DNA from: Sphingomonas sp. PP-F2F-G114-C0414 | GTDB taxonomy: Bacteria; Pseudomonadota; Alphaproteobacteria; Sphingomonadales; Sphingomonadaceae | Reading direction: 5' to 3' | NCBI RefSeq assembly: GCF_003688595.1 | Contig: NZ_RCWT01000010.1 | Span: 434,001-498,000 of the forward strand | Length of the DNA stretch: 64,000 nt | Shown: piece by piece, positions 1 to 8,327 of the stretch | Layout: each line of letters opens with the position of its first letter | Position numbering within the stretch: position 1 is the stretch's first letter | Made by a program: the position numbers and the translations under genes | The notes under the pieces: generated by a model | Told to the model about the DNA's origin: nothing | The model's database searches: none | What the model saw: the letters and a program-made list of their open reading frames with translations, nothing else

Positions 1-578
1 AGGAAGCCCGACACCTGCGTGCGGTTGAAATTGCCGTACGAGCCGTTGATCGCGCCCGATGTGCCGGGCTGCGGTTTCGCCGATATGACGCTGATCGCGC
101 CGACTGCCGCGGCGGTGCCGAACAGCGTCGCTTGCGGGCCCTTCACGACCTCGATCCGCTCGAGATCGAACAGGTCCTGATACGCGCCACGTGACCGGCT
201 AATGTCGATGCCGTTGTAATACAGCGTGACGCGCGCGCCCTGCTGCGACGAGCCGTTGTCCGAGGTGATGCCGCGGATCACGAAGCCCGGGTTGTTCGCG
301 CTCTGCTCCTGGATCTGCAGACCGGGAATGTAGGCGGCGACCTCGCTCAGCGAATTGACACCGATCGATGCCATCTTCGCACCGGTAATCGCCGTGACGG
401 TAACAGGGACATCGGCGATCCGCTGTTCGCGCTTCTGTGCGGTGACGACGATCTCGTCGTTCGGGGTGGCGGAAGCCGTGGCTCCCGTGCCGGGCTCCGT
501 CGTCGCCTGGGCCAGTGCCGCGGTCGAGCAGGTCGTGGCGAGCGTCGCAAGCGCGAGCCGCGTAAAGATGCGTGTCAT
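1..578 (-). CDS. TonB-dependent outer-membrane receptor, N-terminal part (runs off the window)
   Basis: The reading frame starts at ATG (576-578, minus strand) and is open to the left window edge, so only about the first 192 residues are seen. They show a signal peptide (MTRIFTRLALATLAT, then a small-residue cleavage zone ending ALAQ), a TonB-box-like stretch (DEIVVTAQKR) and a plug domain with VPVTVTAI, IPGLQIQ, VIRGI and the ERIEVVKGPQATLFG motif. This is the usual order for an energy-coupled outer-membrane importer. The substrate cannot be read from the plug. Its promoter region is shared with phoD on the other strand and carries a Pho-box-like pair facing this gene, so a phosphorus compound is the inferred substrate class. 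Confidence 0.9.
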   Translation of the reverse strand, partial: MTRIFTRLALATLATTCSTAALAQATTEPGTGATASATPNDEIVVTAQKREQRIADVPVTVTAITGAKMASIGVNSLSEVAAYIPGLQIQEQSANNPGFVIRGITSDNGSSQQGARVTLYYNGIDISRSRGAYQDLFDLERIEVVKGPQATLFGTAAAVGAISVISAKPQPGTSGAINGSYGNFNRTQVSGF

Positions 579-640
579 TGTGTCCCCCGTGTTCGTGCAT
601 CGGCACTAGGCAGGGAACGTGACGGTTAAACGGCGTCTTC

Positions 641-658
641 ATGAAAGCAAGATGACAG
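641..658 (-). promoter_or_regulatory. Pho-box-like site facing the TonB receptor
   Basis: On the minus strand the sequence reads CTGTCAT, a 4-base spacer CTTG, then CTTTCAT. This is the 7-4-7 direct-repeat layout of the PhoB operator, with one mismatch between the halves. It lies 63 bases upstream of the receptor start. PhoB binding is inferred from the match. Confidence 0.6.
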
Positions 659-660
659 TC

Positions 661-678
661 CAGTCACGGCACTGTCAC
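661..678 (+). promoter_or_regulatory. phoD: Pho-box-like site facing phoD
   Basis: On the plus strand the sequence reads CAGTCAC, spacer GGCA, CTGTCAC, again the 7-4-7 direct-repeat spacing of a PhoB operator. It lies 68 bases upstream of the phosphatase start and two bases from the oppositely oriented site, so the intergenic region looks like a divergent Pho-regulated promoter. Confidence 0.6.
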
Positions 679-746
679 AGGGTTGCCACCGGAGTGTCGC
701 GGAGTGCGCCTACCGCGGCGGTGCCTAATAACGAAAGCCCTGTTCA

Positions 747-2426
747 ATGACGATCAACCGCCGCGATGCTTTGAAGACTGCGCTGAAACTCGCCGGTTCG
801 GGTGCGACGCTCGCGCTGCCCTCGGCCGCGACGCACGCAGCGGGCGCGGCCAAGCTCCGCTTCGATCACGGCGTGGCGAGCGGCGATCCTTCGCTCGACG
901 GTGCCATCCTGTGGACCCGCGCCACCCCGGTCGAGGCGGGTCAGGTCGGGGACATCGCGCTGACGTGGCACGTCGCCGAAGCCGAGAACGGCAAGCCGCT
1001 CCGTTCGGGCAGCGTCAAGGCCCGCGCCGCCCGCGACTTCACCGCCAAGGTCGAGGCGACCGGGCTCCAGCCGGGCCGCGAATACCGCTACTGGTTCGAC
1101 GCCGCCGACGGCACGCGCTCGCCGGTCGGCCGGTTCCGCACGCTGCCCAAGGGCAAGGTCGCCGACGTCGTGATGGCGGTCGTCTCGTGCCAGCTCTACG
1201 CGGGCGGGCTGTTCAACGCCTATGACGCGATCGCCAAGCTCGACCGCGTCGACACGGTGCTGCACCTCGGCGACTATATCTACGAATACGGCGTCGACGG
1301 CTATGGCGCGGACATCGCCAAAAAGATCAATCGCCTGGTCGAGCCGCGCCACGAGATCGTCAGCCTCGCCGACTACCGTATGCGCCATGCGCAGGTGAAG
1401 CGCGACGCCGACATGCAGGCCGCACACGCCCGCGCCGCGTTCATCTGCGTGTGGGACGATCATGAAGTCGCCAACGACGACTGGATGCACGGCGCCGAGA
1501 ACCACGATCCCAAGACCGAGGGCGACTGGGACGCGCGGAAAGCAGCGGCAATGCAGGCGTATTTCGAATGGATGCCGATCCGCGATCCCAAGCCGGGCCA
1601 GCCCTGGGCGGCGATCAACCGCAGCTTCGAGTTCGGCGATCTCGCGACGCTGGTGATGGTCGAGACGCGGCTGCTCGCGCGCAGTCATCAGGTGGTGTCG
1701 AAGGGCGAGGAGATCACGCAGGCCGAATACGCACCGATGCTCGCCGAGCGCGCGCGGACCGATCGCGAACTGCTCGGCCCGGCGCAGCTCGCCTGGGTCG
1801 AGAAGACGATGGCAACCTCGGTCGCGTCGGGCAAGCCGTGGCAGGTGCTCGGCAATCAGGTGGTGATGGCGAAGATCGCGGGGCCAGACATGGAGCGCCA
1901 GCTCGGGCCGGTGAAGTTCGCCGAGACGATGGCGAAGCTGCCGGCGATGTGGCGCGAGCGGCTGACCGCGAGCATCGCCTCGTACCGTGCCGGTCTGCCG
2001 TTCGGGTTCGACAGCTGGGACGGCTATCCGCCTGCACGCGAGCGACTCTATGCGGCGTTCAAGCGCGCGAAGTCGCGGCCGATCGTGCTGTCGGGCGACA
2101 GCCACGCGGCATGGGCGAACGACCTGCACGATGCATCGGGCAAGCTGGTCGCCGCCGAGTTCGGCTGCACCGCGATCACCAGCCCGTCCTATGGCTCGCT
2201 GCTGCCCGGTATCGGCACGCTGATCGCCGACGCGAACAAGGGCGAAGTCCGGTTCTGCGACCAGGATCTGAAGGGCTTCACGCTGCTGACGCTGACGCCG
2301 GAGCATGCGACCGGCGATTCGGTCACGGTGTCGACGGTGTTTGCCAAGCCCTACACGCAGGGTAGCGCGGCGCGCTTCCGTGCCTATGCCGATCGCCCGA
2401 ACCAGCCGCTCGAAAAGATCGTCTGA
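747..2426 (+). CDS. phoD: alkaline phosphatase D family protein (PhoD)
   Basis: This 559-residue protein is a secreted metallo-phosphatase of the PhoD family, which hydrolyses phosphate mono- and diesters outside the cytoplasm. The N-terminus (TINRRDALKTALKLAG) is a twin-arginine signal, as expected for an enzyme exported folded with its metals. An N-terminal Ig-like domain (FDHGVASGDP, ILWTRATP) precedes the catalytic domain. The latter shows VSCQ, LHLGDYIYEYG, WDDHEVANDDW and LSGDSHAAWAND, the metal-binding motifs of the family. Length is normal. The upstream Pho-box-like site and a divergent TonB receptor suggest induction by phosphate starvation. Confidence 0.93.
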   Translation: MTINRRDALKTALKLAGSGATLALPSAATHAAGAAKLRFDHGVASGDPSLDGAILWTRATPVEAGQVGDIALTWHVAEAENGKPLRSGSVKARAARDFTAKVEATGLQPGREYRYWFDAADGTRSPVGRFRTLPKGKVADVVMAVVSCQLYAGGLFNAYDAIAKLDRVDTVLHLGDYIYEYGVDGYGADIAKKINRLVEPRHEIVSLADYRMRHAQVKRDADMQAAHARAAFICVWDDHEVANDDWMHGAENHDPKTEGDWDARKAAAMQAYFEWMPIRDPKPGQPWAAINRSFEFGDLATLVMVETRLLARSHQVVSKGEEITQAEYAPMLAERARTDRELLGPAQLAWVEKTMATSVASGKPWQVLGNQVVMAKIAGPDMERQLGPVKFAETMAKLPAMWRERLTASIASYRAGLPFGFDSWDGYPPARERLYAAFKRAKSRPIVLSGDSHAAWANDLHDASGKLVAAEFGCTAITSPSYGSLLPGIGTLIADANKGEVRFCDQDLKGFTLLTLTPEHATGDSVTVSTVFAKPYTQGSAARFRAYADRPNQPLEKIV

Positions 2427-2574
2427 CGAGTACGTACCTCAGGGCCGGCGGGGCGGCATCGTCGATGCCGTGTCGTGGGTCCTGCGGTCACGGGCGCGTA
2501 GCAAACGAGACATTGTAACGCCCTGACACTCCATGCAAGAAGCGCGTCATCACTCCTGTCTTTGTGAGACACCG

Positions 2575-4698
2575 ATGCCGCGTTCCAACTTGCTTCGCTC
2601 CGCCGCCATCTTCTGCTGTTTCGCGGGGCTGACGCCCGTCCAGGCGGCCCGCGTCAATCCGCTGACCGTGCCCAGCACGCTGCCGTTCCAGGCGCCGCGC
2701 TTCGACCAGATCAAGGACTCCGACTACCAGCCCGCGCTCGAGCAGGGCATGGCCGAACAGATCGCCGAGATGAAGGCGATCGCGAACAATTCCGCGGCAC
2801 CGACCTTCGCGAACACGATCGAGGCGATGGAGCGCTCGGGGCGCACGCTCGATCGCGCGAGCCAGGCGTTCTTCGGCGTGTCGCAGGCGAACACCAACGA
2901 TGCGCTCGACGCGGTGCGGTCCGCCGAGGCGCCCAAGCTCGCGCAGCACAGCGACGCGATCTATCTCGACCCCAAGCTCTTCGCGCGCGTTCAGGCGCTG
3001 TATGCGAAGAAGGACTCGCTCGGGCTCGATGCCGAGCAGAAGCAGGTGCTGGAGATCTATCACAGCGATTTCCTCCACGCCGGCGCGCAGCTGAACGACG
3101 CCGACAAGGCCAAGCTCCGGTTGCTCAACACGCAGATCTCGACCGCGACGACCGACTTCCAGCAGAAGCTGCTCGCCGGCACCAAGGCGGGTGCGCTGGT
3201 GGTCGACGACAAGGCCAAGCTCGCCGGGCTGAGCGATGCCGAGATCGCCGCCGCCGCGGAAGGCGCGAAGGAGCGGGGGATGCCCGGCAAATACGTGCTG
3301 TCGCTCCAGAACACGACGCAGCAGCCGGCGCTCGCCTCGCTCTCCGATCGTGCAACGCGTGCGGCGCTGTTCGACAAGAGCTGGACGCGCTCGGAGAAGG
3401 GTGACGCCAACGACACGCGCGCGCTGATCCAGAAGATCGCGCAGTTGCGCGCGCAGAAGGCGCAGTTGCTCGGCTATCCGAACTACGCCGCCTATTCGCT
3501 GTACGACCAGATGGCGAAGACCCCGGCGGCGGCGAAGGGCTTCATGACGCAGCTCGTCCCGGCGACCGCCGCCGAGCAGCGCCGCGAGGCGGCCGAGTTG
3601 CAGAAGACCATAAACGCGACCGGCGCCTCGTTCCCGCTCGCGCCGTCGGACTGGGATTTTTATTCGGACAAGGTGCGCAAGGCCAAGTACGACCTCGACC
3701 AGAACGAGCTGAAGCCGTATTTCGAGATCAGCCGCGTGCTCACCGATGGTGTGTTCTTCGCTGCCAACCAGCTCTACGGCGTCACCTTCAAGGAACGTCG
3801 CGACATCCCGACCTACCAGCCCGACATCCGCGTGTTCACCGTCTACGATCAGGACGGCTCAGAACTGGGCCTGATGTATTTCGATTACTGGAAGCGCGAC
3901 AACAAGGCGGGCGGCGCCTGGATGTCGAACTTCGTCGGCCAGTCGAAGCTGCTGAAAACCAAGCCGGTCGTCTACAACGTCGGCAACTTCACCAAGCCTG
4001 CCCCGGGCCAGCCCGCGCTGATCACGTTCGACGACGTGACGACGATGTTCCACGAGTTCGGCCATGCGCTGCACGGGCTGTTCGCGAACCAGACCTATCC
4101 GCTGGTGTCGGGCACCAACACCGCGCGCGACTGGGTCGAGTTCCCGTCGCAATTCAACGAGCATTGGGCGCTAGATCCCAAGGTTTTCGCGAACTACGCC
4201 AAGAATTATCGCACCGGTGCGGTGATGCCGCAGGCGCTCGTCACGAAGATCAAGAACGCGGCGAAGTTCAACCAGGGGTATGAATTGGGCGAACTGGTGG
4301 CGGCGGCGACGCTCGATCAGGACTGGCATTCGCTGCCGGCGTCGGCGGGGCCGCAGGACGTCGATGCGTTCGAGACCAAGGCGCTGAACTCGATGGGGCT
4401 CGACACGAAGGACGTGCCGCCGCGCTATCGCACCAGCTATTTCGCGCACATCTGGGCGGGTGGCTATGCGGCCGGGTACTACGCATATCTGTGGACGCAG
4501 ATGCTCGATAACGACGCGTATGCGTGGTTCATGGCCCATGGCGGGCTGACCCGCGCAAATGGTCAGCGCTTCCGCGAGATGATCCTGTCGAAGGGCCATA
4601 CCGAGGATTACGGTCCGATGTTCAAGGCTTTCTACGGCAAGGACCCGGATATCGGCCCGATGCTCGAAGACCGTGGGCTCGCCGCTTCGGCGAAATGA
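2575..4698 (+). CDS. dcp: M3 family zinc metallopeptidase (peptidyl-dipeptidase Dcp-like)
   Basis: This 707-residue protein belongs to the thimet oligopeptidase/Dcp family (M3), which trims dipeptides or cuts short peptides. The zinc motif HEFGH is at about residues 493-497 in the typical context MFHEFGHALHGLF, followed downstream by the PSQFNEHW segment that carries the third ligand region. I chose the ATG at 2575 rather than the in-frame ATG 42 bases upstream because it places a signal peptide (RSNLLRSAAIFCCFAGL, cleaved near VQA) at the N-terminus, implying a periplasmic enzyme. It follows phoD in the same direction after about 150 bases. A 14-bp stem hairpin follows the stop. Confidence 0.9.
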   Translation: MPRSNLLRSAAIFCCFAGLTPVQAARVNPLTVPSTLPFQAPRFDQIKDSDYQPALEQGMAEQIAEMKAIANNSAAPTFANTIEAMERSGRTLDRASQAFFGVSQANTNDALDAVRSAEAPKLAQHSDAIYLDPKLFARVQALYAKKDSLGLDAEQKQVLEIYHSDFLHAGAQLNDADKAKLRLLNTQISTATTDFQQKLLAGTKAGALVVDDKAKLAGLSDAEIAAAAEGAKERGMPGKYVLSLQNTTQQPALASLSDRATRAALFDKSWTRSEKGDANDTRALIQKIAQLRAQKAQLLGYPNYAAYSLYDQMAKTPAAAKGFMTQLVPATAAEQRREAAELQKTINATGASFPLAPSDWDFYSDKVRKAKYDLDQNELKPYFEISRVLTDGVFFAANQLYGVTFKERRDIPTYQPDIRVFTVYDQDGSELGLMYFDYWKRDNKAGGAWMSNFVGQSKLLKTKPVVYNVGNFTKPAPGQPALITFDDVTTMFHEFGHALHGLFANQTYPLVSGTNTARDWVEFPSQFNEHWALDPKVFANYAKNYRTGAVMPQALVTKIKNAAKFNQGYELGELVAAATLDQDWHSLPASAGPQDVDAFETKALNSMGLDTKDVPPRYRTSYFAHIWAGGYAAGYYAYLWTQMLDNDAYAWFMAHGGLTRANGQRFREMILSKGHTEDYGPMFKAFYGKDPDIGPMLEDRGLAASAK

Positions 4699-4712
4699 CG
4701 CGGTGACGAACC

Positions 4713-4744
4713 CTGAGCGGCGATCGACGACGATCGCTGCTCAG
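4713..4744. terminator. strong hairpin between convergent genes
   Basis: A 14-bp stem (one G-T wobble) closes on an ACGA tetraloop at 4727-4730. It sits between the convergent dcp-like and GST genes and its right arm includes the GST stop codon. There is no long T run on either side, so it may act as a bidirectional or Rho-assisted terminator. Confidence 0.55.
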
Positions 4745-5373
4745 GAGGCGCCATCCGGAAAGATCTTTGGCGGATCGCCGTCCTGCCACGGCGGATGGCG
4801 AACCATGATCCGTTCGAAAAGCCGCGACGACAGATGCCGCGTCAGCCAGGCCTGCAAACCCGGCATCGGCAAACCGTCGAAATACGATCGATCGGTTTCC
4901 GCGAACTGGCGCACGAATGGCATGATCGCCAGATCGACGAGCGACAGCGCGTCGCGTCCGAGATGTTCGGCAACGCGCAGCCGTTGGTCGAGGTTGGCGA
5001 GGATGTCCGTGGCGCACGCGCGATGTTCCAGACGGTTCACCCCATAGCGGTCGGCATATTTGTACCGATCGAGGTGATATTTGAACGCACCGTCATTCGT
5101 GGCAATCATGGCGCGTGGATCCGTCTCGCCATCCCCCTCGACGTCGCCGGAGACGAACGCCCATCGCATGATCCCGAGGCTCTCGTCGATCACCGACCCG
5201 TCCGGCAGGACCAGCACCGGCACCGTACCCTTGGGTGACGCCGCAAGCATCGCGGGCGGCTTCGCGCGCAGGACGATCTCACGCAGTTCGACCACGCGCA
5301 CGCGCACCACGATCGCAAGCCGCGCCCGCATCGCATAGGGGCATCGTCGGAAACTGTAGAGGATCGGCAGCAT
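4741..5373 (-). CDS. glutathione S-transferase-like protein
   Basis: This 210-residue protein has the two-domain GST layout. The N-terminal thioredoxin-like half carries the CPYAMRAR active-site segment (about residues 11-18), the SPKGTVPVL cis-proline segment and DESLGIMRW, which matches the glutathione-contacting motif. The C-terminal half is all-helical with LSLVDLAIMPFVRQF, the conserved N-capping region. The cysteine suggests thiol-transfer or Omega-like chemistry rather than a Tyr/Ser enzyme. It is a lone minus-strand gene with no informative partner, so the substrate is unknown. Confidence 0.85.
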   Translation of the reverse strand: MLPILYSFRRCPYAMRARLAIVVRVRVVELREIVLRAKPPAMLAASPKGTVPVLVLPDGSVIDESLGIMRWAFVSGDVEGDGETDPRAMIATNDGAFKYHLDRYKYADRYGVNRLEHRACATDILANLDQRLRVAEHLGRDALSLVDLAIMPFVRQFAETDRSYFDGLPMPGLQAWLTRHLSSRLFERIMVRHPPWQDGDPPKIFPDGAS

Positions 5374-5480
5374 CGGCCGACTATACCGGATCGCTACGCT
5401 GGCGTCGTCACTCCGACAGCTTCGTCGCTCCCGACCGATGACCGAATGTCGATCGGCCGGGATGTCTCGTCGTTACCGCA

Positions 5481-7628
5481 TCAGAAGCGATAGCCGATCG
5501 TCGCCTGGACGGTGCGGCGGTTGCCGTACCAGCACCAGTTGTAGTTGGCGAAGCACGACGTCAGATACTTTTTGTCGAAGATGTTGGCACCATTGACTGC
5601 CAGGCTCAGGCCGCGGAGCGAGGGGGCGAACTTCGCCAGGTCGTAGCGGATCAGCGCGTCGTACACGGTGTAGGACGGGCTGTTGCGCCCAATGGTTTCG
5701 CCCGGCGTGACGCCGGCATAGACTTGGTCGACATGGCGCAGCGCGCCGCCGATCGTCAGCCCTGCAAGGCCGACCTCGGGCGGGGACCAGTTCAGCGCGA
5801 GCGTCGTGCCGCCACGCCCGACGGTCTCAAGCCCACGACCGACACGCGACGGATCGTTCAGGTCCTGCGTGACCTTCACCCGCTGGCGGCTATAGGCGAC
5901 GCGCGCGTCGAACCCGTAGGGCAGGGGCGCCGTACCCTCGAACTCGACGCCCTGCGAACGGACCTTGCCGGTCTGCGTCGAGACCGAGAACGTCGGCGTC
6001 GAGGTCAGCACATTGGTCTGATCGATCCGGAACCACGCGCCGGACAGCAGGATCGGCGTGCCGGGCACGGTGAACTTGGCACCGGCCTCGAGCTGCTTGC
6101 CTAGCGACGGATCGGCGATGCCGAAGCTGCCATCGGGACGCAGCACGGTGCCGGCCTGTTGCTCGAACGACGTCGCATAGCTGACATACGGCGCCAGACC
6201 GAACGGCAGCGTGTAGAGCGCGGCGGCGCGATAGGTAAACTTCTCATCGTTCTTCGCCGCAGCGCCGATCTGCTGCGCGCGGGCCCAATCCTGGCGTCCG
6301 CTCAAGACGACGCGGAGCTCGCCAAGCGCCATCTGGTCCTGCGCATAGACGCCCTGCTGGCGCTGGCGCGCGTCGATCGTGAACTGGCCGCCGATCGCTT
6401 CCGGCGTGGTCGGTACCACCACCGTGCCATAGACCGGGGCAAAACCGTTGAGCGATGGAGCGGTGCCGAACGCGCCGACTTCGGCCGAATGCGCGACCTG
6501 GCGGTCGGCCCCGAACAACAGCGTGTGCTTGACCGGGCCGGTCTGCACCGTGCCGGTCAGCTGGTTGTCGAACGTCCAGTTGTTGAGCTGCTCGCGGGTC
6601 GCATAGGAGGCGCGGCTATAGGTCTGCTGGGTCGGGTCGGTCGCATCAAGGGCGCCGGCGGTATAGATCAGGCCGAGGTTCGACTTTACGTATTGATACC
6701 GGCCCGACGAGCGAAACGCCCAGCCGCCGCCGAACTCGTGGCGGAAGATGTAGGTGAGCGCGGCCTGTTCGCGGCTGAACCGGTTGCCCGCCTCGCCACC
6801 GTCGAAGCTGGTCGGCAGCTTGCCGTTGGGGTTGGCGATCAGCGTGCCGCTGGCCGGGAACACGCCGTAATCGCCGTTGTAAGGATCGTGCGAATAGGCG
6901 CCGAGCAGCGTGAAGCTGGTCGAGCTGCCCGCGCCGACGGTCACCGCGCCCGAGATCGTCTGGCGCTCGCGCTTGCCGAATTTCTGCTGCGTGTCGGCAC
7001 CGTTGACGCTGCCGTTGATCCGCCAAAGGACGCCCTCACCGGCACGGCCGCCGATATCGGCATCGACACGGTAGAGATCATAGTTGCCGTAGGTCCCGCC
7101 GATCGCGCCGTACAGCGCTTGGTCGAGCGGGAGCTTGCTCGATTCCGCGACGAGCCCGCCGGGGCTGGACTGGCCGTAGAGTACCGAAGCGGGGCCCTTG
7201 ATGACTTCGATCCGATCGAGCCGCGAGACGTCGATCTGCGGGACCGCGTAGCCGGACGCGCTGCCGAACTGCTTCAGCCCGTCGAGATAGACCGGCGCGT
7301 CGAACCCCCGCAGCTTGAACTGGTCGTAGACCTCGCCGCTCGAGCCGCGCGTTTCCGGTGTGACGCCAGCGACGAAGCGCAGCGCCTGGTTGAGATTCTG
7401 GAGACTGCGCCCGGCAATGTCGTCGGCGGTGATGACGCTGATCGACTGCGGCGTCTCGGCGAGCGGCGTGTCGGTCTTGGTACCCGAAGATGCCTGACCA
7501 CGCGCATGCTGCCCCGTCACGACGATGGCACCGGTTTCGCCGTCCTCGGTGCGGACTTGCGCCTGCACCGGCAATGCGGCGAGCGTAGAACCAAGCAGAA
7601 GGGCGGTGCCGAAGCGACGACGTGTCAT
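5481..7628 (-). CDS. TonB-dependent siderophore receptor (FhuA/FoxA-like)
   Basis: This 715-residue outer-membrane receptor has a signal peptide (TRRRFGTALLLGSTLAALPVQAQ), a TonB box (GAIVVTGQ), a plug with TPQSISVITADDIAGR and RIEVIKGPASVLYGQSSPGG, and a 22-strand type barrel ending in the aromatic RF. The near-terminal cysteine pair in SCFANYNWCWYGNRR is the disulfide signature of the ferrichrome/ferrioxamine receptor group. Hydroxamate-type ferric siderophore uptake is therefore the likely role. An AT-rich Fur-like site lies 37-59 bases upstream. No transporter or reductase genes lie beside it, so it probably relies on permeases elsewhere. Confidence 0.93.
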   Translation of the reverse strand: MTRRRFGTALLLGSTLAALPVQAQVRTEDGETGAIVVTGQHARGQASSGTKTDTPLAETPQSISVITADDIAGRSLQNLNQALRFVAGVTPETRGSSGEVYDQFKLRGFDAPVYLDGLKQFGSASGYAVPQIDVSRLDRIEVIKGPASVLYGQSSPGGLVAESSKLPLDQALYGAIGGTYGNYDLYRVDADIGGRAGEGVLWRINGSVNGADTQQKFGKRERQTISGAVTVGAGSSTSFTLLGAYSHDPYNGDYGVFPASGTLIANPNGKLPTSFDGGEAGNRFSREQAALTYIFRHEFGGGWAFRSSGRYQYVKSNLGLIYTAGALDATDPTQQTYSRASYATREQLNNWTFDNQLTGTVQTGPVKHTLLFGADRQVAHSAEVGAFGTAPSLNGFAPVYGTVVVPTTPEAIGGQFTIDARQRQQGVYAQDQMALGELRVVLSGRQDWARAQQIGAAAKNDEKFTYRAAALYTLPFGLAPYVSYATSFEQQAGTVLRPDGSFGIADPSLGKQLEAGAKFTVPGTPILLSGAWFRIDQTNVLTSTPTFSVSTQTGKVRSQGVEFEGTAPLPYGFDARVAYSRQRVKVTQDLNDPSRVGRGLETVGRGGTTLALNWSPPEVGLAGLTIGGALRHVDQVYAGVTPGETIGRNSPSYTVYDALIRYDLAKFAPSLRGLSLAVNGANIFDKKYLTSCFANYNWCWYGNRRTVQATIGYRF

Positions 7629-7664
7629 GAAGTTTCCTTATCGAGAACCGCCCCGCTAATGTTT

Positions 7665-7687
7665 CTAATAACTATTATCAATAGTAA
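7665..7687 (-). promoter_or_regulatory. candidate Fur/iron-responsive operator
   Basis: The minus strand reads TTACTATTGATAATAGTTATTAG just upstream of the siderophore receptor, in sharp contrast to the GC-rich surroundings. By eye, 13 of 19 positions fit the classical Fur consensus around TGATAAT. Position and target gene support iron regulation; the exact regulator is inferred. Confidence 0.5.
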
Positions 7688-7780
7688 GTTGGGCCTCGGG
7701 CTTTTCTGGCTTGCATCTGTGGTGGTGCGGCAACACCGCGTCGCTATGATCGGCGATACCGGTCGATGTGAGGAAGCGGC

Positions 7781-8125
7781 ATGAATGGACAGACGTTAGC
7801 GGTACAGATCGCTGCCGCGGGCGACGGTGCGTGGTTTGCCAAGCATATGGACCGCCGGTTGCGACTCCGGAACATGATCCCGGGCGAATTCAACGACGTC
7901 GACGGCGAACCGCCGGTCGGGATGGCTTGGCGGACGATCGTGATCGAAGCGCAACCTGGCGCGCGCAGCCGGCAGGCCATCGCCTTGCTGCTTGGCACCG
8001 ACATCGAGCAGTTCACCGACGAGGCATTGTTCGAGCTATTCGTTCAAGTGGCACCGCCGGGTGCACGGCAGGTGATCGCCTCGCTCCGCAAGGTCAAGCT
8101 TCCCGCCGAGGCCGGTGCCTCTTGA
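7781..8125 (+). CDS. hypothetical protein
   Basis: This 114-residue protein is not one I recognise. It begins at ATG with a good ribosome site (GAGGAAG, 6 bases upstream). It has no signal peptide, membrane segment or cysteine-metal motif. It is soluble, with an N-terminal alpha/beta-like half (LAVQIAAAGDGAWFAKHMDRRLRLR) and a C-terminal stretch rich in hydrophobic and acidic residues (IEQFTDEALFELFVQV). It stands alone between the divergent siderophore receptor and convergent astB, with a hairpin terminator between it and astB. Coding potential rests on codon use and the ribosome site only. Confidence 0.6.
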   Translation: MNGQTLAVQIAAAGDGAWFAKHMDRRLRLRNMIPGEFNDVDGEPPVGMAWRTIVIEAQPGARSRQAIALLLGTDIEQFTDEALFELFVQVAPPGARQVIASLRKVKLPAEAGAS

Positions 8126-8266
8126 GGTCAGGGGGCAGCGCATCATCGGCATATCGGGCAATAATCGGGATGGACGACCGCCAAACTTGACGAACGGAAG
8201 TTTTCAACGGCACCGGCCGTGTTAGCTTGCCCATAGAGACGCGCGTCGATCGATGAAGCGTCCACG

Positions 8267-8311
8267 GCGCCCCGCCCGGATACGAGAGTGTCGCACGGAC
8301 GGGCGGGGCGC
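8267..8311. terminator. GC-rich hairpin terminator
   Basis: A 12-bp perfect stem (GCGCCCCGCCCG with its complement at 8300-8311) closes a 21-base loop and is followed on the plus strand by TTCTCC. It lies just downstream of the astB stop on the minus strand and also downstream of the plus-strand hypothetical gene, so it could serve both. Confidence 0.6.
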
Positions 8312-8327
8312 TTCTCCCTAGTAATGC

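Noticed and set aside
744..2306. 520-codon minus-strand frame opposite phoD
   Set aside because: Antisense shadow of phoD, low complexity, no motif and no ribosome site.
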